A stretch of 64,000 nt of DNA, taken from NCBI RefSeq assembly GCF_023017165.1, contig NZ_JALKBW010000001.1, positions 2,542,001 to 2,606,000 of the forward strand. Reading direction: 5' to 3'. How positions within the stretch are numbered: position 1 is the stretch's first letter; every line of letters begins with the position of its first letter. This document shows positions 44,448-53,405 of the stretch, in pieces. Source of the stretch: Gordonia alkaliphila. Its GTDB lineage: Bacteria; Actinomycetota; Actinomycetes; Mycobacteriales; Mycobacteriaceae. The notes under the pieces were generated by a model that had not been told where the DNA came from, did not search any database, and worked only from the letters and a program-made list of their open reading frames with translations. The position numbers and the translations under genes are program-made.

Positions 44448-47400
44448 TCACCCGGTGGCGGTGGCCACAGGGGCCTCCTCGGGGGCGACGCCCGCGGCCC
44501 AGAGTCGGGCATATGGGCCATCGGCTGTCAGCAGCTCGGCGTGGGAGCCGAATTCGACGATCGCGCCGGCCTCCACCACGGCGATGCGATCGGCGCGGGC
44601 GGCAGTGGCCAACCGGTGGGCGACGATCACGCTGGTGCGTCGCCGGGCGAGGGCCGAGCCTGCCGCCAGCACCTGCGCCTCGGTGGCCTGATCGAGGGTG
44701 GCGGTGGCCTCGTCGAGCAGGATCAGTTCCGGCTCGACGAGTTCGGCCCGCGCGAGCGCGATCAGTTGGCGCTGGCCCGAGGACAGGCTGCGCCCGCGTT
44801 CGGAGATCGCGAAGTTCATGCCGCCGGGCAGGTCGGCGATCATCTGCGCGGCCCCGACGCGACGTGCGGCCTCGGCGATGGCGGTGCGGTCGGCGTTCGG
44901 CCTGCCGTAGGCGATGTTCTCGGCGACGGTGCCGGCGAACAGGTGCGGTTCCTGCGGCACCACGCCCAGCCGGGCGCGGTACCGGTGCAGGTCGAGACTG
45001 CGGAGGTCGGCCCCGTTGTAGGTGACGGCGCCGCGGACCGGGTCGTAGAAGCGGGCGAGCAGTTTGACGATGGTGGACTTGCCGGCGCCGGTCGGACCGA
45101 CCAGGGCCAGCGAGGTACCGGGCGGCAGGTGCAGATCGATCCGGCCCAGGGCGTCGGACTCGGCGCCGGCATAGGCGAAACCGACCTGCTCGAGGCGGAC
45201 GTCAGCGCGGCCGGGCGGCACCGGCACGTGCGCGTCGCCGGCTTCGACGAGCGAACTGGGGGTGGCCAGCAGGTCCCGGATCCGCCGCAGGCCCACGGCG
45301 GCCTGCTGGTAGGCGTCGAAGACGCTGGTCAGTTGCTGGACCGGACCGAAGAGCATGGCGAGATAGAGGACGAAGGCCACCAGCGTGCCCGCGGAGAGTC
45401 GGCCCGCGGCGATCTGCGCGGCGCCGAAGCCGATGGCGCCGGCGGCGGCGAGGTCGGCGCAGAACATGATGAACGGGAAGTACGTCGCGACGGCGCGCTG
45501 GGACGTCATCCGGGCGGTGACCCAGCGGCTGCACAGTTCGTCGAACTGCGCGCGGGCCACCGCGGTGTGCCGGTAGGCGCGGGTGGTGCCCAGACCGGCG
45601 ATGTTCTCCTGGAAGTCGGCGTTGACCGCCGAGATCAGTTCGCGGGTGCGGGTGTAGGCGCGCCCGGAGACGCGCCGGAACCACACGGTGGCCACGGCCA
45701 GGATCGGGAACAGCGGCAGCACCAGCAGGCCGAGCTGCCAGTCGGTGAGCAGCAGCGCGCCGAACACACCGAACAGGGTGAGCACCGCGACTGCGGCCGA
45801 GGTGAGCCCGGTCTGGATGAACCCGGACAGGGCGTCGACGTCGGTGGTCATCCGGGTCATGATGCGGCCGGACAGTTCGCGTTCGTAATAGTCCAGGCCC
45901 AGTCGCTGCAAGTGGGCGTAGCTGCGGATACGCAGGCCGTACAGGACGCGTTCGCCGGCGCGGGCGGAGAGCAGCGTGTTGATCGCGGCCACGAGGGCGC
46001 CCGCGGCGACCAGTGCCAGGCCGATCCCGAGGGCGGTCCAGAGGAGGTCGGCGCGGCCCGAGGTCCCGGCGTCGAGCACCATGCGGGCCAGCGACGGGAA
46101 GCCCAGGCCGATGAGGGTGTCCAGGGCCACCGCGGCCAGGACCAGGGCCAGCAGACCGCGGACCGGGCGCAGGATCTGGCGCAGGGAGAAGTCGCGGCGT
46201 TCGCGGCGCTGCTCCGCCACGTCGACGCGGGGATCCTCGGTGGCCGGCGGCAGTGAGTCGACCGCCGCGAGCAGTTCCGGGGTGGCGGCGATGGCGCCGA
46301 GGGCGCTGGACATGTTGCCGCCGCCTCCGCCGCCGCGGCCCGGGCCGGGACGCGGCGCCGGGGTCGCGGCGCGGGCAGGTTCCGCGGCCGACGGCGCGTC
46401 CGGCCGCCAGAGCTGATCGACGCCGATTGCCTGCTGCCGCGCGACCGCGGCGGCGGCCTGGGCATCCTGCTCGGCGGTGCCGGGCAGCGACATGAGGGCA
46501 CGGAAGCGCGGGCTGCGCGCTTCGAGTTCGTCGACGGTGCCGGACTCGACGATGCGCCCGTCGTCGAGCACGAGGACCCGGTCGGCGATGGACAGGGTGG
46601 AGCGACGGTGCGCGAAGACCACCATCGTGGTGCCGCGCTCGCGCAGGTGGCCGAGGATCTGCGCCTCGGTCACGGCGTCCACCGCGGACGTGGCGTCGTC
46701 GAGCACCAGTACGCGCGGTGCGGCGTAGAAGGCGCGGGCCAGGGCGATGCGCTGGCGCTGGCCGCCGGACAGGGTGAGGCCGCGTTCGCCCACGCGCGTG
46801 GCGAAGCCGTCCGGGAGGGCGTCGATGAAGGCGGTGGCGGCGGCCTGATCGGTGGCGGCGCGCAGTTCCGGGGCGTGCGGGTCGGGCGCCGGATCGGGAC
46901 CGAGGGCCACGTTGGCGGCGATGGTGTCGGAGTAGAGGAACGGTTCGTCGAAGGCCACCGACAGGGCCGAGTGCAGGGCGTCGGGGGCGAGGTCGGCGAG
47001 GTCGTGGGCCTGCCCGGACTCCGCGACGAGGGCGACGGTGCCGCGGTCCGGGCGGTAACTGCCCTCGAGCAGCGCGGCCAGCGTCGACTTGCCGGATCCG
47101 GGGCCGCCGATCACGGCGATGCACTCGCCGGGCGCCGCGACCAGATCCACGTCGGACAGGATGGTGCGCTCGCCGTGCGCGAAGCCGACGCCGGTGAGGG
47201 CGACGCCGAGCGGGCCGTCGGGCAGGGTGGCACCGTTGGCCAGTGCCGGGTCGCGCGGATGGTCGACCACCTCGAACACGCGGGTGGCCGAGGCGGCGGC
47301 CATCTGGGCGGCGATCACCAGGTTCGTCAGGATGCGGGCCAGCCCGGTCATGGTCGCCAGGTAGGTGGAGAAGGCGAGGAAGGTGCCCGCGGTGATCGAA

Positions 47401-48206
47401 CCCGTGTAGGTGAGCCAGCCGCCGACCACGATCACCGCCACCATGCCGAGTTGCGGGATGGCGGCCATGGTGGGGGTGAAGCGGGCCGAGAGGCGGGCGG
47501 CGCGCAGTCGCAGGCGGTACAGGGTGCGTCCGTGGTCGGCGAGTTCGTCGGTGGCGCGTCGTTCCTGGCCGAAGCCCTTGACCACGCGTACGCCGGTGAC
47601 CGTCTCCTCGACGTGCCCGGCCAGTTCGGCGGCGGCCTGCTGCGCCGACCAGTTGGCGGCGAACAGGCGGCGTCGGCCGCGATAGGCGACGAGGGCGACC
47701 AGCGGGATGATCGCGAGGGTGATCACGGTCAGCAGCGGGGACAGCCAGGCCATGATGCCCAAGGCCAGCACCACCTGGACCGCGCCGCCGAGGGCCATCG
47801 GCCCCATCGCGAGCAGGCTCTGCACCACCTGGAGGTCGGAGATCGACCGCGAGACCACCTGTCCGGTGCGGATCTGCTCGTGCGAGCGGCCGTCGAGGTG
47901 GAGCAGCGTGTCGAGCATGGAGCGGCGCAGACCGTCCTGGACCACGATCGATAGTCTGCCCGCCGCGTAGCGTCGCCCGAACTGGCAGGCGTAGCGGATC
48001 ACCGCGGCCACCACCAGGGCGATGACCAGCACCGATAGAGCGACCCCGCCGACGGCGGCGCCGGTGGCGTGGTCGATCGCCGAGCGCGCCAGCAGCGGCG
48101 TCACGAGGTCGGCGGCGACGGCGCCGAGGGTCACCGCCGCGGTGACCAGCACCAGCCCGCGATGCCGCCAGCAGCGCGCACCCAGCTGCGCGAGCCAGCC
48201 CGTCAA
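44448..48206 (-). CDS. fused two-half ABC exporter with one degenerate ATP site
   Basis: 1252 residues: TMD1 (15-310), NBD1 (335-575), Gly-rich linker (600-670 with GGGGGG), TMD2 (680-960), NBD2 (990-1235). NBD1 has Walker A GGPGSGKST (367-375) and signature LSGGQ (479-483), but the catalytic Glu is Asp (D504 in LVLDDAT) and the Q-loop Gln is absent (AFDEPFLYSD). NBD2 has GPTGAGKST, LSSGQ and a normal LLDEAT. This asymmetry is typical of heterodimeric exporters. The M. tuberculosis counterparts (Rv1272c/Rv1273c) are separate genes as I recall. The start is TTG 48206, overlapping the upstream stop. Substrate: probably a lipid or drug (inference). Confidence 0.9.
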   Translation of the reverse strand: MTGWLAQLGARCWRHRGLVLVTAAVTLGAVAADLVTPLLARSAIDHATGAAVGGVALSVLVIALVVAAVIRYACQFGRRYAAGRLSIVVQDGLRRSMLDTLLHLDGRSHEQIRTGQVVSRSISDLQVVQSLLAMGPMALGGAVQVVLALGIMAWLSPLLTVITLAIIPLVALVAYRGRRRLFAANWSAQQAAAELAGHVEETVTGVRVVKGFGQERRATDELADHGRTLYRLRLRAARLSARFTPTMAAIPQLGMVAVIVVGGWLTYTGSITAGTFLAFSTYLATMTGLARILTNLVIAAQMAAASATRVFEVVDHPRDPALANGATLPDGPLGVALTGVGFAHGERTILSDVDLVAAPGECIAVIGGPGSGKSTLAALLEGSYRPDRGTVALVAESGQAHDLADLAPDALHSALSVAFDEPFLYSDTIAANVALGPDPAPDPHAPELRAATDQAAATAFIDALPDGFATRVGERGLTLSGGQRQRIALARAFYAAPRVLVLDDATSAVDAVTEAQILGHLRERGTTMVVFAHRRSTLSIADRVLVLDDGRIVESGTVDELEARSPRFRALMSLPGTAEQDAQAAAAVARQQAIGVDQLWRPDAPSAAEPARAATPAPRPGPGRGGGGGGNMSSALGAIAATPELLAAVDSLPPATEDPRVDVAEQRRERRDFSLRQILRPVRGLLALVLAAVALDTLIGLGFPSLARMVLDAGTSGRADLLWTALGIGLALVAAGALVAAINTLLSARAGERVLYGLRIRSYAHLQRLGLDYYERELSGRIMTRMTTDVDALSGFIQTGLTSAAVAVLTLFGVFGALLLTDWQLGLLVLPLFPILAVATVWFRRVSGRAYTRTRELISAVNADFQENIAGLGTTRAYRHTAVARAQFDELCSRWVTARMTSQRAVATYFPFIMFCADLAAAGAIGFGAAQIAAGRLSAGTLVAFVLYLAMLFGPVQQLTSVFDAYQQAAVGLRRIRDLLATPSSLVEAGDAHVPVPPGRADVRLEQVGFAYAGAESDALGRIDLHLPPGTSLALVGPTGAGKSTIVKLLARFYDPVRGAVTYNGADLRSLDLHRYRARLGVVPQEPHLFAGTVAENIAYGRPNADRTAIAEAARRVGAAQMIADLPGGMNFAISERGRSLSSGQRQLIALARAELVEPELILLDEATATLDQATEAQVLAAGSALARRRTSVIVAHRLATAARADRIAVVEAGAIVEFGSHAELLTADGPYARLWAAGVAPEEAPVATATG

Positions 48207-48979
48207 CGGCGCACGTCCGCCTGCACCACCTGACCGTCGATGTCCCAGAAGCGCGGGGGCGGACCGAAGGCCGTGCGCGCATTGCGGAGGACCAGGGTGC
48301 CCAGCGCGCGGTTGCCCGCTCCGCCCACGGCCGCACCGATGCCGCCCGGGATCAGCTTCCCGGCCAGGATGGGTGCGCGCCGCACCGCGAACTTCTTGAT
48401 GAGCTTGCTGGTCAGCATGCGGTTGAGCGAGGCCAGGTGGCTCGACGACATGCCGCCGCCGGACAGGCGGGCGATCGCATCGGTGCCGCGGGTGCCGGCC
48501 ACCTTGCCGAGGGCGGCGATGCCCTCCTCGCCGAGGGCCACCGACAGCACCAGGGCGCGGCGGCGCTCCACCTCGTGCGGGGAGATGCCGTACACCTCCG
48601 CGGTGGCCAGGGCCAGCAGCGCCGACGCTTCGATGAACAGCGCGGTGTCGACCGAGAGCGCCGAGATCGCGGTGATGGTGCCGACGCCCGGGATGGACGC
48701 GGCCGCGCCCACCGCGCCGCCGGAGACGGTGACGGCGTTGAGGTACTGCCGTTCCAAGCGCGCGATCAGCTGTTCGGGGGAGTCATCGGGGTGCTTGGCG
48801 CGCATCCGCGCGACGTACTTGGTGACCGCGGGTTCCTGCAGGCGGTGCGCCTTCTCCAGGATCTTGGCGACCATGCCGACGGTGCGGGAGTCGCTGCCGA
48901 CGGCGGGCGTCGTACCGGCGGCCGGCGTGCCGTCGGCGCCGGACTGCACCGCGACCTCGTTCTTCTTCTTGCGCAACAT
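48203..48979 (-). CDS. EcsC-like hydrophobic-core protein
   Basis: A 258-residue protein. A basic start (MLRKKKNEV) and flexible region precede a helical domain; residues ~100-150 are strongly hydrophobic and Gly/Ala-rich (SGGAVGAAASIPGVGTITAI), as in EcsC-family proteins linked to ABC transporters. Another Gly-rich stretch lies near the C-terminus (GGIGAAVGGAGN). GGAGGGA provides the ribosome site. It overlaps the TTG of the fused exporter, so the two work together or share expression. The family call is tentative. Confidence 0.7.
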   Translation of the reverse strand: MLRKKKNEVAVQSGADGTPAAGTTPAVGSDSRTVGMVAKILEKAHRLQEPAVTKYVARMRAKHPDDSPEQLIARLERQYLNAVTVSGGAVGAAASIPGVGTITAISALSVDTALFIEASALLALATAEVYGISPHEVERRRALVLSVALGEEGIAALGKVAGTRGTDAIARLSGGGMSSSHLASLNRMLTSKLIKKFAVRRAPILAGKLIPGGIGAAVGGAGNRALGTLVLRNARTAFGPPPRFWDIDGQVVQADVRR

Positions 48980-49190
48980 GTTCGGCTCCCTCCTGTCGCG
49001 TGACCCCGATGACGAGGTCGTCGGCTGCGGCGAGTGCGCAACAGCATTCCAACATCGCGGTCGCCGCCGATGATTCCCGATCGCCGACGTGGCGTGCGTC
49101 ACGCCGGTCGACGATTCTTGCGTCCAGAGTAGGCGTGGATGCCGACGCGGGGGTTCCGGCAGCGATCGGCCCGGCCCGGCCTGACCGGGA

Positions 49191-49213
49191 TTGTCGGTAC
49201 TCGCTCATACGAT
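49191..49213 (+). promoter_or_regulatory. PafBC-type (RecA-independent) DNA-damage promoter of the SbcD/SbcC-like operon
   Basis: TTGTCGGTA, 8 nt, then TACGAT match the mycobacterial RecA-independent damage motif (TTGTCRgtg-N8-TAnnnT), with one difference at the last position of the first block. The expected transcript start is near 49220, 33 nt before ATG 49253. Confidence 0.75.
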
Positions 49214-49252
49214 CGTCATGACGAGCCGATCGAGAAGGAAAGGGGGCCGACG

Positions 49253-50497
49253 ATGACCGCCTCGCTGTTCGACTTGCCCGATTTCGACGACCACCAGCCG
49301 GCCGCGGCTGCCGCTGCGCCGGCCGGGGAGCCCGGCGCCGAGCGGGAAGTCACCTTCCTGCACACCGCCGACTGGCAGCTCGGGATGGGTCGCCACTTCC
49401 TTGGCGGTCAGGCGCAGCACACCTACGACGCGGCCCGCGCGGATGCGGTCGTCGCGATCGGCACGCTGGCACAGACCGTGGGCGCGGAGTTCGTCGTGGT
49501 CTGCGGCGACGTCTTCGACGATCCGAAGGCCAGTTCCCGGGTCATCCGGCGCACCCTGGATGCGCTCGGCGACTATCCGGTCCCGGTGTACCTGCTGCCC
49601 GGCAATCACGATCCGCTCGACTCCACGTCGATCTACCGCAGCGAGACGTTCGTGCGCGCCTGCCCGGACAACGTGCACGTGCTCGACCACGCCGGCGTGG
49701 TGCGGGTGCGCGACGGCGTGAGCCTGGTAGCGGCGCCGTGGACCAGCAAGCGTCCGGAGAGCGACCTGATCGCCGACCAGCTGGGGCGCCTGGCGCCCGC
49801 CGACGACCTGCGCATCGTGGTGGGACACGGCGGCGTGGACCAGTTCAGTCCGGCCGCCGATCCGGCCACGGTCGCGGTCGGCACGCTGCAGGCCGCCGTC
49901 GACACCGGACTCGTCGACTACGTGGCGCTCGGCGACCGCCATTCGGTCACGTCCATCGGCGACTCGGGTCGGATCTGGTACTCGGGTGCGCCGGAGGTGA
50001 CCGACTTCGATCACGTCGAACACGACTCGGGACAGGTCCTCGCGGTCACACTGCGCCGCGGGCAGGAGTCGGCGGTCAGCGTGGCGCCGCATCAGGTGGG
50101 GCAGTGGCGGTTCACCACGATCCGCCGCGACGTCAACGGCGCCGCCGACCTCGCCGCCCTGCGCGAGGAGCTGACGGCGCTGCCGGACAAGTCGCGCACG
50201 GTGGTCAAGCTGGCCCTGGTCGGCACGCTCGGCGTGGCCGACGCCGCCGCCTTCGACGAGCTCTTCGCCGAGTTCGGCGAACGTCTTGCAGCGCTGTGGA
50301 TCTGGGAGCGCCATCACGAACTGACCGTGGTCGCCGATCCTTCCGACGTCGCCGGGCTCGGCCTCAGCGGGTACGCCGCGCAGACCGCCGACGAACTGGT
50401 GGCGGCGGCCGGCTCCGACGACGCCGCGGAAGCGGCGGCCGCGCGCAGCGCACTGTCGTTGCTGTTCCGGCTGGCCGGTTCGGGGGTCTCGGCATGA
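49253..50497 (+). CDS. SbcD/Mre11-like metallophosphoesterase (Rv1277-like)
   Basis: Putative DNA-repair nuclease of 414 residues. Metal motifs are TADWQLG (D40; the usual His after W is Gln), VVCGDVFDD, LLPGNHDP, and GHGG; the final GxH motif reads GDRH. Thus it is a divergent Mre11 family member, not a standard SbcD. AAGGAAAGGGGG precedes the ATG. Its stop overlaps the ATG of the SMC-like partner, and a DNA-damage promoter lies upstream, both supporting a repair role. Confidence 0.87.
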   Translation: MTASLFDLPDFDDHQPAAAAAAPAGEPGAEREVTFLHTADWQLGMGRHFLGGQAQHTYDAARADAVVAIGTLAQTVGAEFVVVCGDVFDDPKASSRVIRRTLDALGDYPVPVYLLPGNHDPLDSTSIYRSETFVRACPDNVHVLDHAGVVRVRDGVSLVAAPWTSKRPESDLIADQLGRLAPADDLRIVVGHGGVDQFSPAADPATVAVGTLQAAVDTGLVDYVALGDRHSVTSIGDSGRIWYSGAPEVTDFDHVEHDSGQVLAVTLRRGQESAVSVAPHQVGQWRFTTIRRDVNGAADLAALREELTALPDKSRTVVKLALVGTLGVADAAAFDELFAEFGERLAALWIWERHHELTVVADPSDVAGLGLSGYAAQTADELVAAAGSDDAAEAAAARSALSLLFRLAGSGVSA

Positions 50498-53091
50498 GAC
50501 TGCATCGACTGCGACTCAAGGACTTTCGCGGGATCGCCGAGCGCGAGGTGGAGTTCGCCGCCTCGGGTGTCACCGTGGTGGAGGGCGCCAACGAGGCGGG
50601 CAAGTCGTCGATGATCGAGGCACTCGACCTGCTCCTGCAGACGCAGGCGAGCAGTAAGAGCGCAGCGGTGAAGGCGGTGCAGCCCGCCGGGCGCGACGTC
50701 GGCTCCGAGGTGCTCGCCGAGATCAGTTGCGGCGCGTGGCGTTTCGAGTACTTCAAGCGGTTCAACAAGCGCGCCGAGACCGCGCTGACCATCACCGAGC
50801 CGCGGCGCGAGCAACTGACCGGCCGCGAAGCCCACGAGCGGGTGGAGCAGATCCTGGGGCAGTCGATGGACGACTCGCTGTACAAGGCGCTGCGCCTGAT
50901 GCAGTCGGGCGCACCCGACCTGGGGCAGTTGACCGACTCCTCGGCGCTGGCGAAGGCCCTGGACCGCGCCGCCGGACCCACCCCGGACGACGACGCCGAG
51001 GACGACGGCGACTCCGGGGCGCTGATCGCCGCGGCCGGTAAGGAGTACCGGCGCTACTTCACGGAGAAGTCCGGGAAACCCGCCGCGGAGCTGGCTGCGG
51101 CCCGCGCGGCCGCTGCGGCGGCGCGCGGCGACGTCGACGAGCGGCTCGCGCTGCTGCGTAACGCCGAGCAGGCGACGGCGCAGCTTCCGGACGTCGAACG
51201 GGCCTACCGGCAGGCCACCGACAACGAAGTGCACGCCACGGTGGAGTCGGCGAATTGCAGCCAACGGGTCGCGGAGGCCGAGAAGGTCGCGGCCGTCGTC
51301 GATCAGGCGCGCGAGCGGGCCGAGCGGCGAGCCATCGCGGTGGACGTGGCCGAGCGCGACGTACGTGACCGGGCAGCCGCCGAAACACGGCTGGCCGAAT
51401 TGGATCGACAGCAGCTCGCCGATCAGGCGCTGCTCGACGAGGCGCGGGCGACCGCGGCCGCGGCGGACGCGCGGGCGCAGACCGCGGACGCGCAAGCTCG
51501 TGCGCTCCATACTGAACTGACGGCCGCGCAGGCCGAGCTCGTGGCTGCGCAGCGCGCGGTACAAGCCGGGGCCGATCGGACGCGTATCGCCGCCATCGAG
51601 GCGGCGCTCGCCGAGGCGGCCGACCTGGCCGCGCGGCGCGCTGGGCACGTCGACGCGATCGCCGGCAACCCGGTGACCGACACGCACGTGGCAGCGGCGA
51701 CGCAGCTCGATCGCGAGATCGTCGCCGCGGCCGCACGCGTCGAGGCCGTCGCCGCGACCGTCGAGGTGGCGCCGACGGGCGAGGTCGAGGTGCTGGTGGA
51801 CGGCCGACCGGTGACCGGCGCCGCCGAGTTCAGCGCCGTCGGCGAGACGGTGGTCCAGGCGCCGGGTGTGCGCGTGGTGGTACGCGGCGCCGCCGACACG
51901 CAGGTGTTGGCCGACCATTTGGCCGACCTGCGTGCGCAGGCCGCCGACCTGGTGGCCGTATGCGGCGTCGACGACTTGTCCGAGGTGGCCGTGCGGGCCG
52001 CGGCGCGAAGTTCCGCGCAGCGCGACCTGCAGGACGTCGACCAGGCACGACACCGCGTGCTGGCCGGATCCACCGAGGAGGCGCTGGCGGACGAGCGCGA
52101 GCGGCTCGTCGCCGGACTGCCGGAGGAGACGGCCGAGCAGAACCTGCGGCCGACCACGGACCTGCAGGAAGCGGTGGCCGAACTCAACGTGCGACTCCTG
52201 CGGTCCCAGCAGCAGGTGTCGGCAGAGCGCGCGGCCGCTTCGGATGCGCGCGCACGCATGGACGTGCTGGCCGCGGGCCTCGAACGCGATGCGGCCGGTG
52301 CCCGGCAGCAGCGGGCCACCCTGCTGGAGAAGCGTGCGCAGCACAGCGACGAAGCCCTGCGCGGTGCCCTGGTCTCGGCGCAGGATGCGCACACCGAGGC
52401 GCTTGCCGCGGTGGACGCGGCCCGCGCCGCCGCCGATCACCTCGATCTGGCGGGCCTGCAGAACGCCGCCGCCGAGGCGCAGCAACGGCTGGACCGCATC
52501 GTCGGCGACGTCGCGCGGCTGCGGGATCAGCGGACGCAGCTGCGCACCGTGCTGGAGATGTGCCGCACCGAGAACCGCCTCGATGATCTGGCGGAGGCCG
52601 AGGCGACGGCGAAAGCCGCCGAGAACGAGCTCGCGCGGGTCACCGAGCGGGCCGAGGGGGCCCGCCTGCTGTACACCTCGCTGCAGCGCACCCGGAGCGA
52701 GAGCCGCTCGCGGTACGTCGCGCCGTTCACGCGGCGCCTGGAGGAGCTCGCCGCGCCCGTCTTCGGCGACTCGGTGCGGTTCGAGGTGCGCGAGGACTTC
52801 ACTGTGGCCACCCGCACCCTCGACGGCGTCACGGTGCCCGTCGACGCGCTGTCCGGGGGAGCGCGCGAACAGCTCGGCCTGATCGCGCGGCTGGCGTGCG
52901 CCCTGATCGTCGACGAGGACGACGGCGTGCCGGTGATCCTCGACGACACGCTCGGCTACACCGATCCGGAGCGCCTGACGTCGATGGCGCAGGTGCTGGG
53001 CGCTGCCGCCGGTGCCGCTCAGATCATCGTGTTGACCTGCACGCCTAAGCGCTACGCCGACGTCGGCCAGGCCACCGTCGTGGCGGTCTGA
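50494..53091 (+). CDS. SbcC/YhaN-like SMC-type ATPase (Rv1278-like)
   Basis: An 865-residue repair ATPase, partner of the metallophosphoesterase. Walker A GANEAGKSS lies near residue 33, two long Ala/Glu/Arg-rich coiled-coil arms fill the middle, and the C-terminal head has signature DALSGGAREQL and Walker B VPVILDDTLGYTD. No CxxC zinc hook is visible between the arms, unlike Rad50/SbcC. ATG 50494 overlaps the upstream stop (ATGA). The pair should process damaged DNA ends; specificity is unknown. Confidence 0.88.
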   Translation: MRLHRLRLKDFRGIAEREVEFAASGVTVVEGANEAGKSSMIEALDLLLQTQASSKSAAVKAVQPAGRDVGSEVLAEISCGAWRFEYFKRFNKRAETALTITEPRREQLTGREAHERVEQILGQSMDDSLYKALRLMQSGAPDLGQLTDSSALAKALDRAAGPTPDDDAEDDGDSGALIAAAGKEYRRYFTEKSGKPAAELAAARAAAAAARGDVDERLALLRNAEQATAQLPDVERAYRQATDNEVHATVESANCSQRVAEAEKVAAVVDQARERAERRAIAVDVAERDVRDRAAAETRLAELDRQQLADQALLDEARATAAAADARAQTADAQARALHTELTAAQAELVAAQRAVQAGADRTRIAAIEAALAEAADLAARRAGHVDAIAGNPVTDTHVAAATQLDREIVAAAARVEAVAATVEVAPTGEVEVLVDGRPVTGAAEFSAVGETVVQAPGVRVVVRGAADTQVLADHLADLRAQAADLVAVCGVDDLSEVAVRAAARSSAQRDLQDVDQARHRVLAGSTEEALADERERLVAGLPEETAEQNLRPTTDLQEAVAELNVRLLRSQQQVSAERAAASDARARMDVLAAGLERDAAGARQQRATLLEKRAQHSDEALRGALVSAQDAHTEALAAVDAARAAADHLDLAGLQNAAAEAQQRLDRIVGDVARLRDQRTQLRTVLEMCRTENRLDDLAEAEATAKAAENELARVTERAEGARLLYTSLQRTRSESRSRYVAPFTRRLEELAAPVFGDSVRFEVREDFTVATRTLDGVTVPVDALSGGAREQLGLIARLACALIVDEDDGVPVILDDTLGYTDPERLTSMAQVLGAAAGAAQIIVLTCTPKRYADVGQATVVAV

Positions 53092-53171
53092 CCGGGCCCG
53101 CGCCCCGCCGAACGGGGGCCGGTTTTGGGGCGCTCGCCACCGGTGCGCTAATGTTGCTCACGCCCCAATGA

Positions 53172-53244
53172 GCCCCCCTAGCTCAGGGGATAGAGCGTCT
53201 GCCTCCGGAGCAGAAGGTCGCAGGTTCGAATCCTGCGGGGGGCA
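53172..53244 (+). tRNA. tRNA-Arg (CCG)
   Basis: A full cloverleaf: acceptor GCCCCCC pairs with GGGGGGC (53237-53243), D arm GCTC/GAGC, anticodon stem TCTGC/GCAGA around CTCCGGA (anticodon CCG, reading CGG), T arm GCAGG-TTCGAAT-CCTGC, discriminator A. CCA is not encoded. A TAATGT box at 53149 is a possible -10. argS lies 9.6 kb downstream; the accessory genes lie between. Confidence 0.97.
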
Positions 53245-53253
53245 CAGAGAACA

Positions 53254-53287
53254 CACTGGTCAGGACCGATTTCGGTCCTGACCAGTG
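53254..53287 (+). terminator. tRNA-Arg terminator hairpin
   Basis: A perfect inverted repeat of up to 16 bp (53254-53269 with 53272-53287) follows the tRNA by 9 nt, then GCGTTTG. Half of this hairpin recurs at 56757. Confidence 0.82.
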
Positions 53288-53300
53288 GCGTTTGTGCCAG
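53257..53300 (+). repeat. left copy of a direct repeat bracketing the accessory segment (att-like)
   Basis: TGGTCAGGACCGATT (53257-53271) and TTGTGCCAG (53292-53300) recur in the same order and nearly the same spacing at 56757-56798. The pair encloses the IS element and two unrecognised genes next to a tRNA gene. Confidence 0.6.
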
Positions 53301-53405
53301 ATTTGTGCCCGTCGTGCCACCGTCGCCGACTTACATGTGGTCGAAGAATGGGTGGATATAGCGCAGACAAACGCGCGTGGCCGCGCTGAGAGGAGGCCAT
53401 GGTCG

